A stretch of DNA of 64,000 bases, taken from NCBI RefSeq assembly GCF_900099645.1, contig NZ_FMTL01000002.1, positions 498,334-562,333 on the forward strand. The letters are read 5' to 3'. The notes under the pieces are model-generated. The model saw only the letters and a program-made list of their open reading frames with translations, was not told the DNA's origin and ran no database searches. Source of the stretch: Pseudomonas peli. GTDB lineage: Bacteria > Pseudomonadota > Gammaproteobacteria > Pseudomonadales > Pseudomonadaceae. The stretch's first letter is position 1. Every line of letters begins with the position of its first letter. The position numbers and the translations under genes were made by a program. Positions 51,804 to 59,425 of the stretch are shown piece after piece.

Positions 51804-52088
51804 TTAGCTTTGGAGCGGAGGCCACATTCTGGCGACGTGCACCAGGGCAAGAATCCAGACACCGTCACTCTCGGTCTGATAGATCAGGCGGTAGTTCTCG
51901 TGGGGTATCAGCTCGCGGGTGCCGACAACCGTTCCCAGTCGCCCTCTTTGCGGAAAGTCAGCAAGGGTCGACGCAGCCGCGCTGAATAGTTCATCCATGT
52001 GCACGGCAGCGACGGGGTTATCAGCGGCGATGTATTCCCAGATATCCAGACGATCCTGAAGAGCTTCGGGTGTCCAAATAACCTTCAT
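51804..52088 (-). CDS. ParE/RelE superfamily toxin
   Basis: 94 residues: VIWTPEALQDRLDIWEYIA at the start, GTRELIPHENYRLIYQ and LVHVARMWP near the end, the ParE-like pattern. Start at 52088 coincides with the last base of the antitoxin stop. In Pf4 a ParE-like toxin (PfiT) holds the same place next to the integrase. Probably poisons gyrase or cleaves mRNA; which is not decided by sequence. Confidence 0.85.
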   Translation of the reverse strand: MKVIWTPEALQDRLDIWEYIAADNPVAAVHMDELFSAAASTLADFPQRGRLGTVVGTRELIPHENYRLIYQTESDGVWILALVHVARMWPPLQS

Positions 52089-52363
52089 TAATTCCCTTGA
52101 GCCTTAGCACGGCGAGCGGCGAATTCTGCTTCTACATCATCATTCGATCGACCACGGCCAGCCTCGACCGATACCCTGGCTGCAGCAACCTTACGTTGCA
52201 CGAATTCATCATGCTCTTTGGCTTGCTGTTGCTGGCGGATGAAATTGCGCATGAGGTCACGCATCACTTGAGAGGCCGGCATGTGTGCAGCTTGAGCTGC
52301 TGCCATGAATCCTTCGCGTAGCTCGGGTTCCAACTTCAAATTGAAAACGGCTTCTTTGGCCAT
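52088..52363 (-). CDS. antitoxin of the ParE-like toxin (ribbon-helix-helix type)
   Basis: 91 residues. N-terminal beta strand and two helices (AVFNLKLEPELREGFMAAAQ, SQVMRDLMRNFIRQQ) read as a ribbon-helix-helix DNA-binding domain; the charged C-terminus (RSNDDVEAEFAARRAKAQ) would wrap the toxin. Located upstream of the toxin with a one-base overlap, and 30 bases after a perfect palindrome that is the likely autoregulatory operator. Confidence 0.85.
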   Translation of the reverse strand: MAKEAVFNLKLEPELREGFMAAAQAAHMPASQVMRDLMRNFIRQQQQAKEHDEFVQRKVAAARVSVEAGRGRSNDDVEAEFAARRAKAQGN

Positions 52364-52392
52364 GGTGCGATACCTCTAAGTCAGTTCGTATC

Positions 52393-52412
52393 TACAACGT
52401 ATATACGTTGTA
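52393..52412. promoter_or_regulatory. 20-bp perfect palindrome, likely toxin-antitoxin operator
   Basis: TACAACGTAT followed by its exact reverse complement ATACGTTGTA, 30 bases upstream of the antitoxin start. Confidence 0.75.
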
Positions 52413-52512
52413 TGCATGCTAAACAATGCACGCCGTATAGGAAAGCACAGGTCATCGGTTATGGCTGAGGTATGAAGTCGAAAGTCTTTTCTAAGTGTGG
52501 ACATGTGATGGC

Positions 52513-52537
52513 AAAGTGCTAATGATCAGCACTTTTT
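52513..52537 (+). terminator. hairpin with T-run upstream of the lipoprotein gene
   Basis: AGTGCT / AGCACT with loop AATGATC then TTTTT at 52514-52537. Could be a terminator or an attenuator ahead of the gene at 52556. Confidence 0.5.
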
Positions 52538-52555
52538 AAACCAAGGATGATTTGT

Positions 52556-52846
52556 ATGAAGTCCCCGAAACACCTATTCCTGACCCTTCCTCTTATCGCT
52601 ACGCTTGCCGGATGTATGAATATCAGTGGTGTAGTGCGAGACAAGCCAACAGGTAACCCTATTTCGTCGGCGTCAGTGACCATTAACAATGTGAGCGCCA
52701 CGACTAATGCCATGGGTGCCTATAACCTGACAGGGCCGTTCATCCCTAGCCACGTAATTTTTGTGAATGCTCCCGGCTACAACATCTACACCAAAAGCGT
52801 AGGTAAAGAGCAGATTCACGATATCGAGCTTGTTCCTCGCCAGTGA
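52556..52846 (+). CDS. small lipoprotein with carboxypeptidase-regulatory-like fold (prophage cargo)
   Basis: 96 residues from the ATG at 52556, 8 bases after AAGGA. Signal peptide with lipobox TLAGC (Cys at about 20), then one beta-sandwich domain: GVVRDKPTGNPISSASVTIN and TNAMGAYNLTG follow the CarboxypepD_reg repeat. It lies on the strand opposite to the phage genes, between antitoxin and integrase, so reads as a cargo gene expressed in the lysogen. Role unknown. Confidence 0.75.
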   Translation: MKSPKHLFLTLPLIATLAGCMNISGVVRDKPTGNPISSASVTINNVSATTNAMGAYNLTGPFIPSHVIFVNAPGYNIYTKSVGKEQIHDIELVPRQ

Positions 52847-52870
52847 ATGCCTGATGGATGTGCTGGCTAT

Positions 52871-53902
52871 TCAAGCTGGCACACCATGCATAGCAACTCC
52901 TTCTCCAAGCAGCTTCGTATAGTCAGATACAGGCCCTAATTTGATTGCATCCTGCAAATGATCAGGTGCCAGATGCGTGTAACGCATGGTCATTGCCAAG
53001 GTTGTATGGCCCAGGATCTTCTGCAGTGTGAGGATGTTGCCGCCGCTCATAACGAAGTGACTGGCGAATGTATGCCGCAGAACGTGGGATGACTGGCCAG
53101 CCGGTACAGGTAAGCGAGATTCAGCTAGAGCCTTATCAAAGCTGTTGAGGCAGTTGCTGAACTGACCGTGCTGTTTGAAGTGCCGGTGTATCTGCTGTTC
53201 TAGTTCCTGGGCGACCGGAATCGAGCGGACCCGCTTGCCTTTGGTGTTCACGAACGTAACCAGCTGGTTGCGTACCTTTTCAGGTGTCAGTGCCTGAGCC
53301 TCTCCCCATCGAGCGCCAGTAGCCAAACAGATTGCCGCGATCATCGCGACGTGAGGCGTCCGGCAATAGCTGTGGATTGTGGCAAACAGTTTTTCGATCT
53401 GCTGATCGGTCAGGTAGGCCAGTTCCTTTTCCTGCAGGCGAAGAGGGCGGACACGCGCCAGCGGGTTTGGATAATCAATGTCGCTGAGCTGAAACAACAC
53501 GTTGAATACAGAGCGCAGGTAGCCCAGGCGATTGTTTAAGGTCTTGGGGTTGGCACCAGCCTTGAGCGCGTTGGTTCTGTACTCGGCGTACTCATTACCC
53601 GTCAGTTTGATAGCTATCGGATTGCCCAGGTCTTTTGCGAGCGTATCAAGCAAACGGCGGCGAGCCTCACCATCTGAAAGGGTATGCGCATGCAGTGTTG
53701 CCCATCGGTCGATCAGGTCACTCAGGCGGCGTCTGTCCTTGGGTTTTGGAGACCAAGCAGGGGCATCTATGACCTTGGCACGGCACGTTGCCTCGAAGCG
53801 TTGGGCCTCAGCTTTGGTCTTGAAGGTCTTACGAAAGCGTTTGCCCTTGATCGGTTCTACATCGACCTTCCAGCGTCCGTCAGGTTGTTGTTCGATAGCC
53901 AT
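52871..53902 (-). CDS. int: prophage tyrosine recombinase/integrase
   Basis: 343 residues from the ATG at 53902, overlapping the rep stop (TAATG). An N-terminal AP2-like arm-binding region (about 1-45), core-binding domain (about 55-150) and catalytic domain with Arg198 (GARWGE), Lys221/223, His273 and Arg276 (HVLRHTF), His299 (LGHTT) and Tyr308 (MRYTH): all complete. Presumably inserts the phage at tRNA-Ser. Confidence 0.93.
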   Translation of the reverse strand: MAIEQQPDGRWKVDVEPIKGKRFRKTFKTKAEAQRFEATCRAKVIDAPAWSPKPKDRRRLSDLIDRWATLHAHTLSDGEARRRLLDTLAKDLGNPIAIKLTGNEYAEYRTNALKAGANPKTLNNRLGYLRSVFNVLFQLSDIDYPNPLARVRPLRLQEKELAYLTDQQIEKLFATIHSYCRTPHVAMIAAICLATGARWGEAQALTPEKVRNQLVTFVNTKGKRVRSIPVAQELEQQIHRHFKQHGQFSNCLNSFDKALAESRLPVPAGQSSHVLRHTFASHFVMSGGNILTLQKILGHTTLAMTMRYTHLAPDHLQDAIKLGPVSDYTKLLGEGVAMHGVPA

Positions 53903-55179
53903 TAGACGGCACGTCCCCACCTGACGTTGCGCTCTTCCAGCAGGGTTTTGATGTGCTTGTAGATGTCGTATTCACTCATGTCTTTGGCAGCGTAGTGATC
54001 ACGAATAACCGGCCAGCATTCCCAGGTTTGCAGCCGGTCAAACGCCTTTTTTGCACCCACCCGTTCCCTTGCCAGCAGGCTGACGAAGTTGCCCAGGAAC
54101 AGTTCGACGTTTTTGCCTGAGAAGCCACGGGAGGTCTTGTAGTAGCGCTTGTATTCAGTGTCCTCGAGCAGGGAATCAACAGGTAGATCCACGCGCACAT
54201 CCTCGCGAATGAGTGTCCAGATGGGGGAGAAGTAACCAGGGCGGTCGAGCAACTTGAATTGGCGTAGGCCATAGCGCCAAAGGCCATCCAGATGCCCGGC
54301 AAACGCTGCAAACGAACTGGTGTCGATGGCCTCACCGGTTCTCACATCGAGCGAGCCGCTAGCGAATTGCTGGATGATGGAGTGGTGATAGCGCAGTTCT
54401 ACACGCCATACGGCTTGGTCTGGGTTGTAGTTGTCGGGGTCTTTTTCGTCGAAGCTGTCACGACGTTTCCAGACGCTTTCCCAGTAGTCGAGCTTGTCAG
54501 TTGCCTTGGCCTGTTCGGTCTTGTTGTAGATGCAGAGCTGAACACCGTTGGCCGAGCCAAACATGGAGGTTTCGCCACGTCCGTAGGTGCTGGACTTGGT
54601 AGCCCAGTTGATTTCGTTGATGCCGGTTATGTCACGCTGCACACGTGCTTTGCAGTGCATGCGAGCCACCAGATCGGTGGGAGGTGTCCAGCCCTGGAGG
54701 TCTAACGCAAGGTGGACGGCGCACTGATTGATTTCAACATGGGTCATGACCTCAGACGCATAGAAATCTAACCGATCCTGCAGGCGCTCAGGCGACAGGC
54801 TGTCGATTGCATGGGGTGACACTTCGATTTTCAGGTGTGGGCCGATGCAGTCCAGCTTGGCGTTGAAGTTCTTTACCAACAGGATGATGCCCAGATCAGC
54901 GTTTTGTAGCTTGTACTGGTAGCCCGAGTCACGGCCTACACGACCGGAGTGCCAGCGCTGACCCGCGAAGTCGACCAAGGTGCCTGGGTTCTCAAACAGC
55001 GCCATGATCTCCGGACGGATCATGCCCCGATACAACTGGCGCACCGTATCGACGCCACAGCGCAGCAAGCGCACTTTTGTCAGATCGGTGATCTTGGCAG
55101 TTTTCTGGTCGAAGAAGACGCGACCAGTTGCCGACTCTTTGAACTGGTGGTCTACCCGGATTTGATCTTTTACGGTCAT
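53902..55179 (-). CDS. filamentous phage replication initiation protein
   Basis: 425 residues from MTVKDQIRVDHQF at 55179; the 13 codons before are not needed. Matches the Pf-type Rep family in layout and length (IYNKTEQAKATDKLDYWESV, VWRVELRYHHSIIQQF). Expected to nick the double-stranded form for rolling-circle replication. Directly upstream lie an AGTGAC...GACACT motif and a large hairpin. Confidence 0.88.
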   Translation of the reverse strand: MTVKDQIRVDHQFKESATGRVFFDQKTAKITDLTKVRLLRCGVDTVRQLYRGMIRPEIMALFENPGTLVDFAGQRWHSGRVGRDSGYQYKLQNADLGIILLVKNFNAKLDCIGPHLKIEVSPHAIDSLSPERLQDRLDFYASEVMTHVEINQCAVHLALDLQGWTPPTDLVARMHCKARVQRDITGINEINWATKSSTYGRGETSMFGSANGVQLCIYNKTEQAKATDKLDYWESVWKRRDSFDEKDPDNYNPDQAVWRVELRYHHSIIQQFASGSLDVRTGEAIDTSSFAAFAGHLDGLWRYGLRQFKLLDRPGYFSPIWTLIREDVRVDLPVDSLLEDTEYKRYYKTSRGFSGKNVELFLGNFVSLLARERVGAKKAFDRLQTWECWPVIRDHYAAKDMSEYDIYKHIKTLLEERNVRWGRAV

Positions 55180-55195
55180 TTTTACTACTCCAAAT

Positions 55196-55212
55196 AGTGA
55201 CGAATCGACACT
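55196..55212. promoter_or_regulatory. imperfect palindrome upstream of rep (motif copy A)
   Basis: AGTGACGAATCGACACT, 17 bases before the rep start. Shares AGTGACG(N)ANNGACACT with the copy at 59346 and its half-sites with 60828. Confidence 0.55.
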
Positions 55213-55246
55213 GTGCAAACTTGTTTATCTGACGTGTTACAGGGAC

Positions 55247-55318
55247 GTCAGCGCGCGCATTTGGCGCTGCGCTCGTGCCTCGCGCATGCGCTCAAATGCG
55301 CCGAGCGAAGGCGCTGAC
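55247..55318. other. 72-nt nested hairpin between zot and rep, candidate phage replication origin
   Basis: Outer arms GTCAGCGC (55247-55254) and GCGCTGAC (55311-55318) enclose GCGCATTTG (55255-55263) and CAAATGCGC (55293-55301), with a further TGCGC/GCGCA stem inside. It fills a non-coding gap next to the initiator gene, as origins do in filamentous phages. Confidence 0.6.
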
Positions 55319-55321
55319 CGA

Positions 55322-56509
55322 TCACCATAGGAATCGGCCTTTCTCGTAGGGAATACGGGTCACGGTGACGCCTTTGGGGGCCTCCTGGGGTTGTTGTGGC
55401 TGCTGCTGAGGTTGGTTGTTGGCCTGCTGCAGATCGGGGCGCGCGCCTGGGTCTGGACGGGCCGGATCGAATACGCCGCGCTCTACCGTGTTCTTGCAGT
55501 AGGCAAACGTGGTTTTGTGCCAGCTGCCTTGCTGGGTGAAGCACTCGCAGATGAAGGCTTTTTCCTGCGTTCTGATGACCCGGTAGCGCTTTGCGTTGCG
55601 GTCGATATAGCCCTCGTCCGAACTCATGACGCAGGAGAGCCGCGGGTAGCTTTGCGGCTTGGTTAGTTCGTCGTAGATCGGGGCCGAGCTGGGTACGTCG
55701 GGTATGCGAGGGACACGGGCAGCTAGGTATTCATCGAGGCTGAGTGCTTTTTTACCGGGCTTGCTGGTTACGGGGTTGATCAGCGAGCCGACCGAGGTTT
55801 TCACTTGATCGACCACGCCAGCCGAGGGCGCTTGCTCTTGGGGTGCCTGCAAGGCCGCAACCTGGGTTTCTAGCTTCTGCTGGTAGCGCTCATAGAAGCG
55901 GTAGGACATGTACACGGCGGCACTGATAACCAGCATGGCCATGATGAATTTGGTCGGCATCTTGGCTTGAAAGTGATGCTGACCTTGAGTGCTGGTGTAG
56001 ACGCCGAAGTACTTCTTATCGAGTCGGATGGTCTTTTTGTCGGCATCCTTGAAGCTGCTTTTGACCTCGACTTTTTCAATGACGGCCTCTGACTCAAACC
56101 GCAGCAGTTGCTGTGATTTGAAGACGCGCCAGTAGTGCACATGACCATTACAGAGGCGGCGCAGGTGCACATCCAGATAGCGCGGGTCCTGGGTGATCAG
56201 GTGCACTTCATGGCCGCTATGGCGCATGGTTTCAAAGCGGGTGATGTGTTCAGGCGGACGCGCCCGAGGATCTCGACCACCAAACCAGCCTTGGGCCTCG
56301 TCCACGACAATGATGGAGTCGTTGGGCAGTTCAAACCACTTTTCGGGGTCGTCGAATTTGTACCAGGACGCTTTGAGCTGTTCTGGCTGCAGGCCGTTGA
56401 TGTTGTGGAAGTAGACGGTGCGGCCTTCTGCATGGGCCTTCTGATCCACTTCCTTGATGGTGTTGAGTGTCTTGCCGTGTCCGGGTTTGCCGGTGCGGAT
56501 ATAGAGCAT
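55322..56509 (-). CDS. zot: Zot-family phage assembly ATPase (pI-like)
   Basis: 395 residues. Walker A GKPGHGKT at 7-14, Walker B SIIVVDEAQ, a single membrane helix at about 187-205 (FIMAMLVISAAVYMSYRF), then a Gln/Pro-rich periplasmic tail. Inner-membrane motor for virion extrusion. Starts 13 bases after the DUF2523 gene. Confidence 0.93.
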   Translation of the reverse strand: MLYIRTGKPGHGKTLNTIKEVDQKAHAEGRTVYFHNINGLQPEQLKASWYKFDDPEKWFELPNDSIIVVDEAQGWFGGRDPRARPPEHITRFETMRHSGHEVHLITQDPRYLDVHLRRLCNGHVHYWRVFKSQQLLRFESEAVIEKVEVKSSFKDADKKTIRLDKKYFGVYTSTQGQHHFQAKMPTKFIMAMLVISAAVYMSYRFYERYQQKLETQVAALQAPQEQAPSAGVVDQVKTSVGSLINPVTSKPGKKALSLDEYLAARVPRIPDVPSSAPIYDELTKPQSYPRLSCVMSSDEGYIDRNAKRYRVIRTQEKAFICECFTQQGSWHKTTFAYCKNTVERGVFDPARPDPGARPDLQQANNQPQQQPQQPQEAPKGVTVTRIPYEKGRFLW

Positions 56510-56521
56510 GGCTGCGCCTCC

Positions 56522-56851
56522 CTACGCTTCGATGGAGGTGCCGCCCGGCTTGCGCCAGACCTGATTACGTTTGCGATCCTGGGCCTTGTTGATGCCCGCG
56601 ATGATTATTCGGGTGAAGACGGCTGCGAAGTAGATGTTTATGGCCACATCGATCTTGGCGAGGCCGAGTATCTGTTGGGCCTCTATAGCCGCGTTGCCCA
56701 TGTTGGAGGTGATGTAGTCCTTGGCGGCGTTGATCAGGGCGTTGAAGCCGAAGTAGGTCACGAAGCCAAAGCCGATGGCACGCAGGACGGTCTTTACCAG
56801 TGGGCCGGCGATCATCCAGAGAAAACGGGCACCCCATAACCAGAGCGGCAT
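56522..56851 (-). CDS. DUF2523 minor coat protein (pVI-like)
   Basis: 109 residues with three hydrophobic helices (about 2-18, 22-42, 70-90). DUF2523 sits between the adhesin and Zot genes in Pf phages, the slot of pVI. Its ATG shares a base with the stop of the adhesin gene. Confidence 0.85.
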   Translation of the reverse strand: MPLWLWGARFLWMIAGPLVKTVLRAIGFGFVTYFGFNALINAAKDYITSNMGNAAIEAQQILGLAKIDVAINIYFAAVFTRIIIAGINKAQDRKRNQVWRKPGGTSIEA

Positions 56852-58086
56852 TACTCACCTCCAAAGGAACGGCCGACATACACGGCGTAAAAGATCGAGG
56901 CCGCGATGACGATGAAGTAGCTCAGGTCGGCGGCGAAGTTGCAGAGCGGTTCGAAAGAGAGTTCGAAGACACGACCACCGGCAGTGGCGAGTGATACGGC
57001 CCGTGGTGGTGGGCAACCTGAGGGCAGGAAGCGGGCTTTTGTGCCTTCGTTGAAGAGGCTGGAGATATCAATCTCGCCGTCACCTTCGTCGAGTTGGGCT
57101 TCGTCACCCTTGCCGTTGATGAAGCCGGTGATGTCGCCTTCTTGTGAGGGGAAATCACCGGCAGTAGCAGCATCGCAACGGGCGCGTTTTTGCGTGTCGA
57201 GAATGGCGCATTGAATGGCATCGCCGGAGCAGGCCAAGGGCTGATCGCAGGCAAGACCGGAGGCGCTACCGCCGTCACTGTCACCGCCACCTGGGTTGGT
57301 GCCGCCGTTGCCCGGATTGGTGCCACCGTTGCCAGGGTTGGTGCCGCCATCCCCTGGATTAGTGCCACCGTCGCCAGGGTTGGTGCCGCCATCACCTGGG
57401 GTTCCACCATTACCCGGATCGGTGCCACCGTCGCCTGGGTCAGTACCACCATCACCCGGATCTGTGCCGCCATCGCCGGGATCAGTTCCACCGTCGCCGG
57501 GGTCGGTTGGCTGGGGAACCTCGGGGGGCTGGTTTTCGGATGTGGTGCAGGTTTCGCCGGTTAGCTTGGCGTTGTAGTCGCAGTAGGTAATGGAGCCGTC
57601 GGTTTCGCTTTCGTTGAAGCAAGAAGAAACCGACTGATGCTGAGCTTTACAGCCATCAATGCAGGCAAAGGCAGGCGGGGAAATGGCAGTACCCGGCGCG
57701 ATGTTGAACTCTGCAGTCGAGTCACGCCGACCGAGGGGCCAGGTGTATGTGGATTCGGTGCCGGAAGCACAGGCCGCCATGGTATCGACGACAACGGCAC
57801 CGGAGGACGGGCCACCTTGGCGAATGGGTTGATCGGGGTTGCTGTAAGGGTGATAGGAAAAGTTGTACTTACACAGATATGAATTGGTGTTTTGCAGCGC
57901 GCTATAACTACCCGCATAGGTCGGGTTGATCAGCACGATGGGCTGTTCAATCTTTGAGTAGTCAAAGCCCGCACAGGCAGCTTCCACGGATTTATAAAAG
58001 CCGTCGTGGTTACGGATCTTGAAAGGCTTTTCATTGGCTACGGCAAAAAGCGGAACCAGGGAGAGAATGAGCAGGAGATATTTCAT
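56851..58086 (-). CDS. pIII-like attachment protein with glycine-rich repeats (CoaA-type)
   Basis: 411 residues from MKYLLLILSLVPLF at 58086; signal peptide cleaved after VANA-like VAN. An N-terminal Cys-bearing domain (about 20-190), a heptad tract T(D/N)PG(D/N)GG in about eleven copies (about 195-270), a second domain with Cys pairs (LACDQPLACSGDAIQC), and a C-terminal helix (LSYFIVIAASIFYAVYVG) that anchors it before assembly. This is the receptor-binding tip protein. Confidence 0.88.
   Translation of the reverse strand: MKYLLLILSLVPLFAVANEKPFKIRNHDGFYKSVEAACAGFDYSKIEQPIVLINPTYAGSYSALQNTNSYLCKYNFSYHPYSNPDQPIRQGGPSSGAVVVDTMAACASGTESTYTWPLGRRDSTAEFNIAPGTAISPPAFACIDGCKAQHQSVSSCFNESETDGSITYCDYNAKLTGETCTTSENQPPEVPQPTDPGDGGTDPGDGGTDPGDGGTDPGDGGTDPGNGGTPGDGGTNPGDGGTNPGDGGTNPGNGGTNPGNGGTNPGGGDSDGGSASGLACDQPLACSGDAIQCAILDTQKRARCDAATAGDFPSQEGDITGFINGKGDEAQLDEGDGEIDISSLFNEGTKARFLPSGCPPPRAVSLATAGGRVFELSFEPLCNFAADLSYFIVIAASIFYAVYVGRSFGGE
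57283..57507. repeat. 21-bp tandem repeat tract inside the adhesin gene
   Basis: About eleven units encoding T(D/N)PG(D/N)GG; one unit is 18 bp (TPGDGG) and the last is variant. Such in-frame repeats can change number by slippage and so alter linker length. Confidence 0.9.
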
Positions 58087-58088
58087 GG

Positions 58089-58160
58089 TCAGACCCGCCC
58101 AAACAAAACGAGGCACAGCGCCACCACGGTGAGCAGGAGGACGAAGAGTTCGTAGTTCAT
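58089..58160 (-). CDS. 23-residue hydrophobic peptide, probable minor coat protein (pVII/pIX-like)
   Basis: Translates as MNYELFVLLLTVVALCLV plus LFGRV. One hydrophobic helix with a Lys/Arg-free start and an Arg at the end. It ends 3 bases before the adhesin ATG and lies just after the coat-gene terminator, the place of the tiny minor coat proteins of filamentous phages. Confidence 0.7.
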   Translation of the reverse strand: MNYELFVLLLTVVALCLVLFGRV

Positions 58161-58178
58161 TGAGTGGCCCTGAAAAGT

Positions 58179-58200
58179 AAGTCCCGCCGTAGCGGGACTT
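58179..58200 (-). terminator. hairpin after the major coat gene
   Basis: AAGTCCCGC / GCGGGACTT with loop CGTA, 18 bases after the coat gene stop. A leaky terminator here would give high coat and low adhesin levels, as in Ff phages. Confidence 0.65.
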
Positions 58201-58218
58201 GGGTAAAACGCGCAGCGA

Positions 58219-58428
58219 TTAGAGAGCGCGGCGCATGTACTTGAAGGCAGCAGCGGCGACGATGAGGATCAGCGCCAAACCGCCCAGCTCAACCACATCA
58301 GCCTTGGCGTCAGTCATGGCACCGCTGACCTCGGGGGCCAGGGCGGCGTAGGCTTGTTGCATGCTCAGCACACCAACGGCTGCAGCCGCACCGATGGAGC
58401 GTTTCAGGGTTTGCAGTTTGTTTTTCAT
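58219..58428 (-). CDS. major coat protein precursor (pVIII-like, CoaB-type)
   Basis: 69 residues. A leader with basic start and hydrophobic core, cleaved after QQAYA (about 28); the mature protein of about 41 residues has an acidic N-terminus (EVSGAMTDAKADVVE), a helix (LGGLALILIVAAAAF) and a basic C-terminus KYMRRAL to contact DNA. Exactly the pVIII layout. Confidence 0.92.
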   Translation of the reverse strand: MKNKLQTLKRSIGAAAAVGVLSMQQAYAALAPEVSGAMTDAKADVVELGGLALILIVAAAAFKYMRRAL

Positions 58429-58445
58429 GGGGTGTTACCTCGGTT

Positions 58446-58679
58446 TCAAAGGACTTTTTTCAGAACCAAGAAGCCGAACACCAGGGCAAACAGCATCATC
58501 GCCTCGCCCTTGAGTTCGCCCACCTGATCCCAACTGAGAGCAGTGCCGGAAAGGCTCTGCATTTCCTCGCTTGTGAGGTTGAGCAGCTGACCGGCGCAGA
58601 TGGGTTCACCACCTGGGCCGGCCACCCATTCGCCCTCGCAGGCCAGAAAGTTCACAGGGGGCTCCGGCAATGTGGACAC
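58446..58679 (-). CDS. putative minor virion membrane protein
   Basis: 77 residues from a GTG at 58679. Pro/Gly-rich N-terminus with two Cys (LACEGEW, EPICAG), then one C-terminal helix (MMLFALVFGFLVLKKVL). Lies 18 bases before the major coat gene. Pf phages carry a small gene of unknown function here; a minor coat role is inferred. Confidence 0.7.
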   Translation of the reverse strand: MSTLPEPPVNFLACEGEWVAGPGGEPICAGQLLNLTSEEMQSLSGTALSWDQVGELKGEAMMLFALVFGFLVLKKVL

Positions 58680-58747
58680 GCCCGGATCACACGCCAGCTA
58701 GTAGCCGGAGAGGTCTTGCGGCAGTGATTGCAGAAGATCCACACCAC
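58652..58747 (-). CDS. 31-residue CxxC-CxxC mini-protein
   Basis: From a GTG at 58747 the frame gives IFCNHCRKTS ... VIRACPHCRSPL with two CxxC pairs 15 residues apart, a zinc-ribbon pattern. AGG lies about 9 bases before. Begins 15 bases after the ssb-like stop and overlaps the next gene by 28 bases in another frame. Start codon uncertain. Confidence 0.5.
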   Translation of the reverse strand: MVWIFCNHCRKTSPATSWRVIRACPHCRSPL

Positions 58748-58761
58748 GGGAGCCGGCCTGC

Positions 58762-59136
58762 TTAGGACTTGGCCGGGTCAGCAGCTTGGGCCGCTGGTTT
58801 GGCTTGCTGCTGGGCGTTGGCTTGTGGAGCAGCAGCGCGGGCCGTTGGCTTGGGGCCTACCGCTTCAATGTGCAGGGCGAGATTCTTGCCCTTGTTCTGG
58901 CCACCACGGGCAACGTCGAAGGTGATGCGTACCAGTTGCAGGGGTTCGAACTGGGTACCAGCGGCGAAGATTTCTTCAGCTGCATCCTCTTCTGCTGACA
59001 TGCCGATGATGGACAGACCGTGCTCGGTTTTGCCGTCCGGTTCATCGCCATAAAACACCTTGATGTACTTCTGGCCGTTTTCGCCGTCGAAGCGTTGAGT
59101 GCCGAGAAATGCAACTTCCATAGTTGAACGTGCCAT
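58762..59136 (-). CDS. probable single-stranded DNA-binding protein (gV-like by position)
   Basis: 124 residues, start after GAGGAAAC. N-terminal 90 residues are beta-rich (EVAFLGTQRFDGENGQKYIK, LQLVRITFDVARGGQNKG); the last 30 are an Ala/Gln/Pro/Lys tail. It holds the slot of the Pf ssDNA-binding protein but I do not see close likeness to Pf1 gV, so the function is by position and fold impression. Confidence 0.6.
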   Translation of the reverse strand: MARSTMEVAFLGTQRFDGENGQKYIKVFYGDEPDGKTEHGLSIIGMSAEEDAAEEIFAAGTQFEPLQLVRITFDVARGGQNKGKNLALHIEAVGPKPTARAAAPQANAQQQAKPAAQAADPAKS

Positions 59137-59425
59137 CTTTTGTTTCCTCGCTTAGTTGCGCGTTAGTGCGCGGTTTTGCCTTATTGCAGGCCGAAGAGTC
59201 CCAAGCAGAGGAACTGGTAAAGTTCTTCATCTGCCCTGTATGCTGCGGCTTGCAAGGGGTTGCCTTGGGTTATTTATACGCGATAAATACAGCGATAAAT
59301 CATGGATAGTTAAATGTCATAGTCACGATTCTTAATGGAATTAATAGTGACGCAATGACACTTTCAACTTTTCTCCTAATTAGTTCTGTTAATTAAAAAC
59401 TGCCACACCAAGGGCCGCGCCCTTG
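59137..59425. promoter_or_regulatory. regulatory gap ahead of the ssb-coat operon
   Basis: About 290 AT-richer bases without a gene. On the minus strand TATAAAT (59278-59272) could be a -10 box, and GCGATAAAT repeats at 59280-59288 and 59292-59300, 12 bases apart, just upstream. Motif copy B (AGTGACGCAATGACACT, 59346-59362) and a nearby inverted partner (GTCATAGTCAC, 59316-59326) suggest an operator. Confidence 0.5.
59346..59362. promoter_or_regulatory. motif copy B
   Basis: AGTGACGCAATGACACT, 13 of 17 bases equal to copy A at 55196. Confidence 0.55.

Noticed and set aside
52547..52555. Earlier ATG for the lipoprotein gene
   Set aside because: It falls on the AAGGA ribosome site; the ATG at 52556 has proper spacing and a cleaner signal peptide.
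57296..57577. Pro-rich plus-strand ORF (VPPLPG repeats)
   Set aside because: It is the antisense reading of the adhesin repeat tract.
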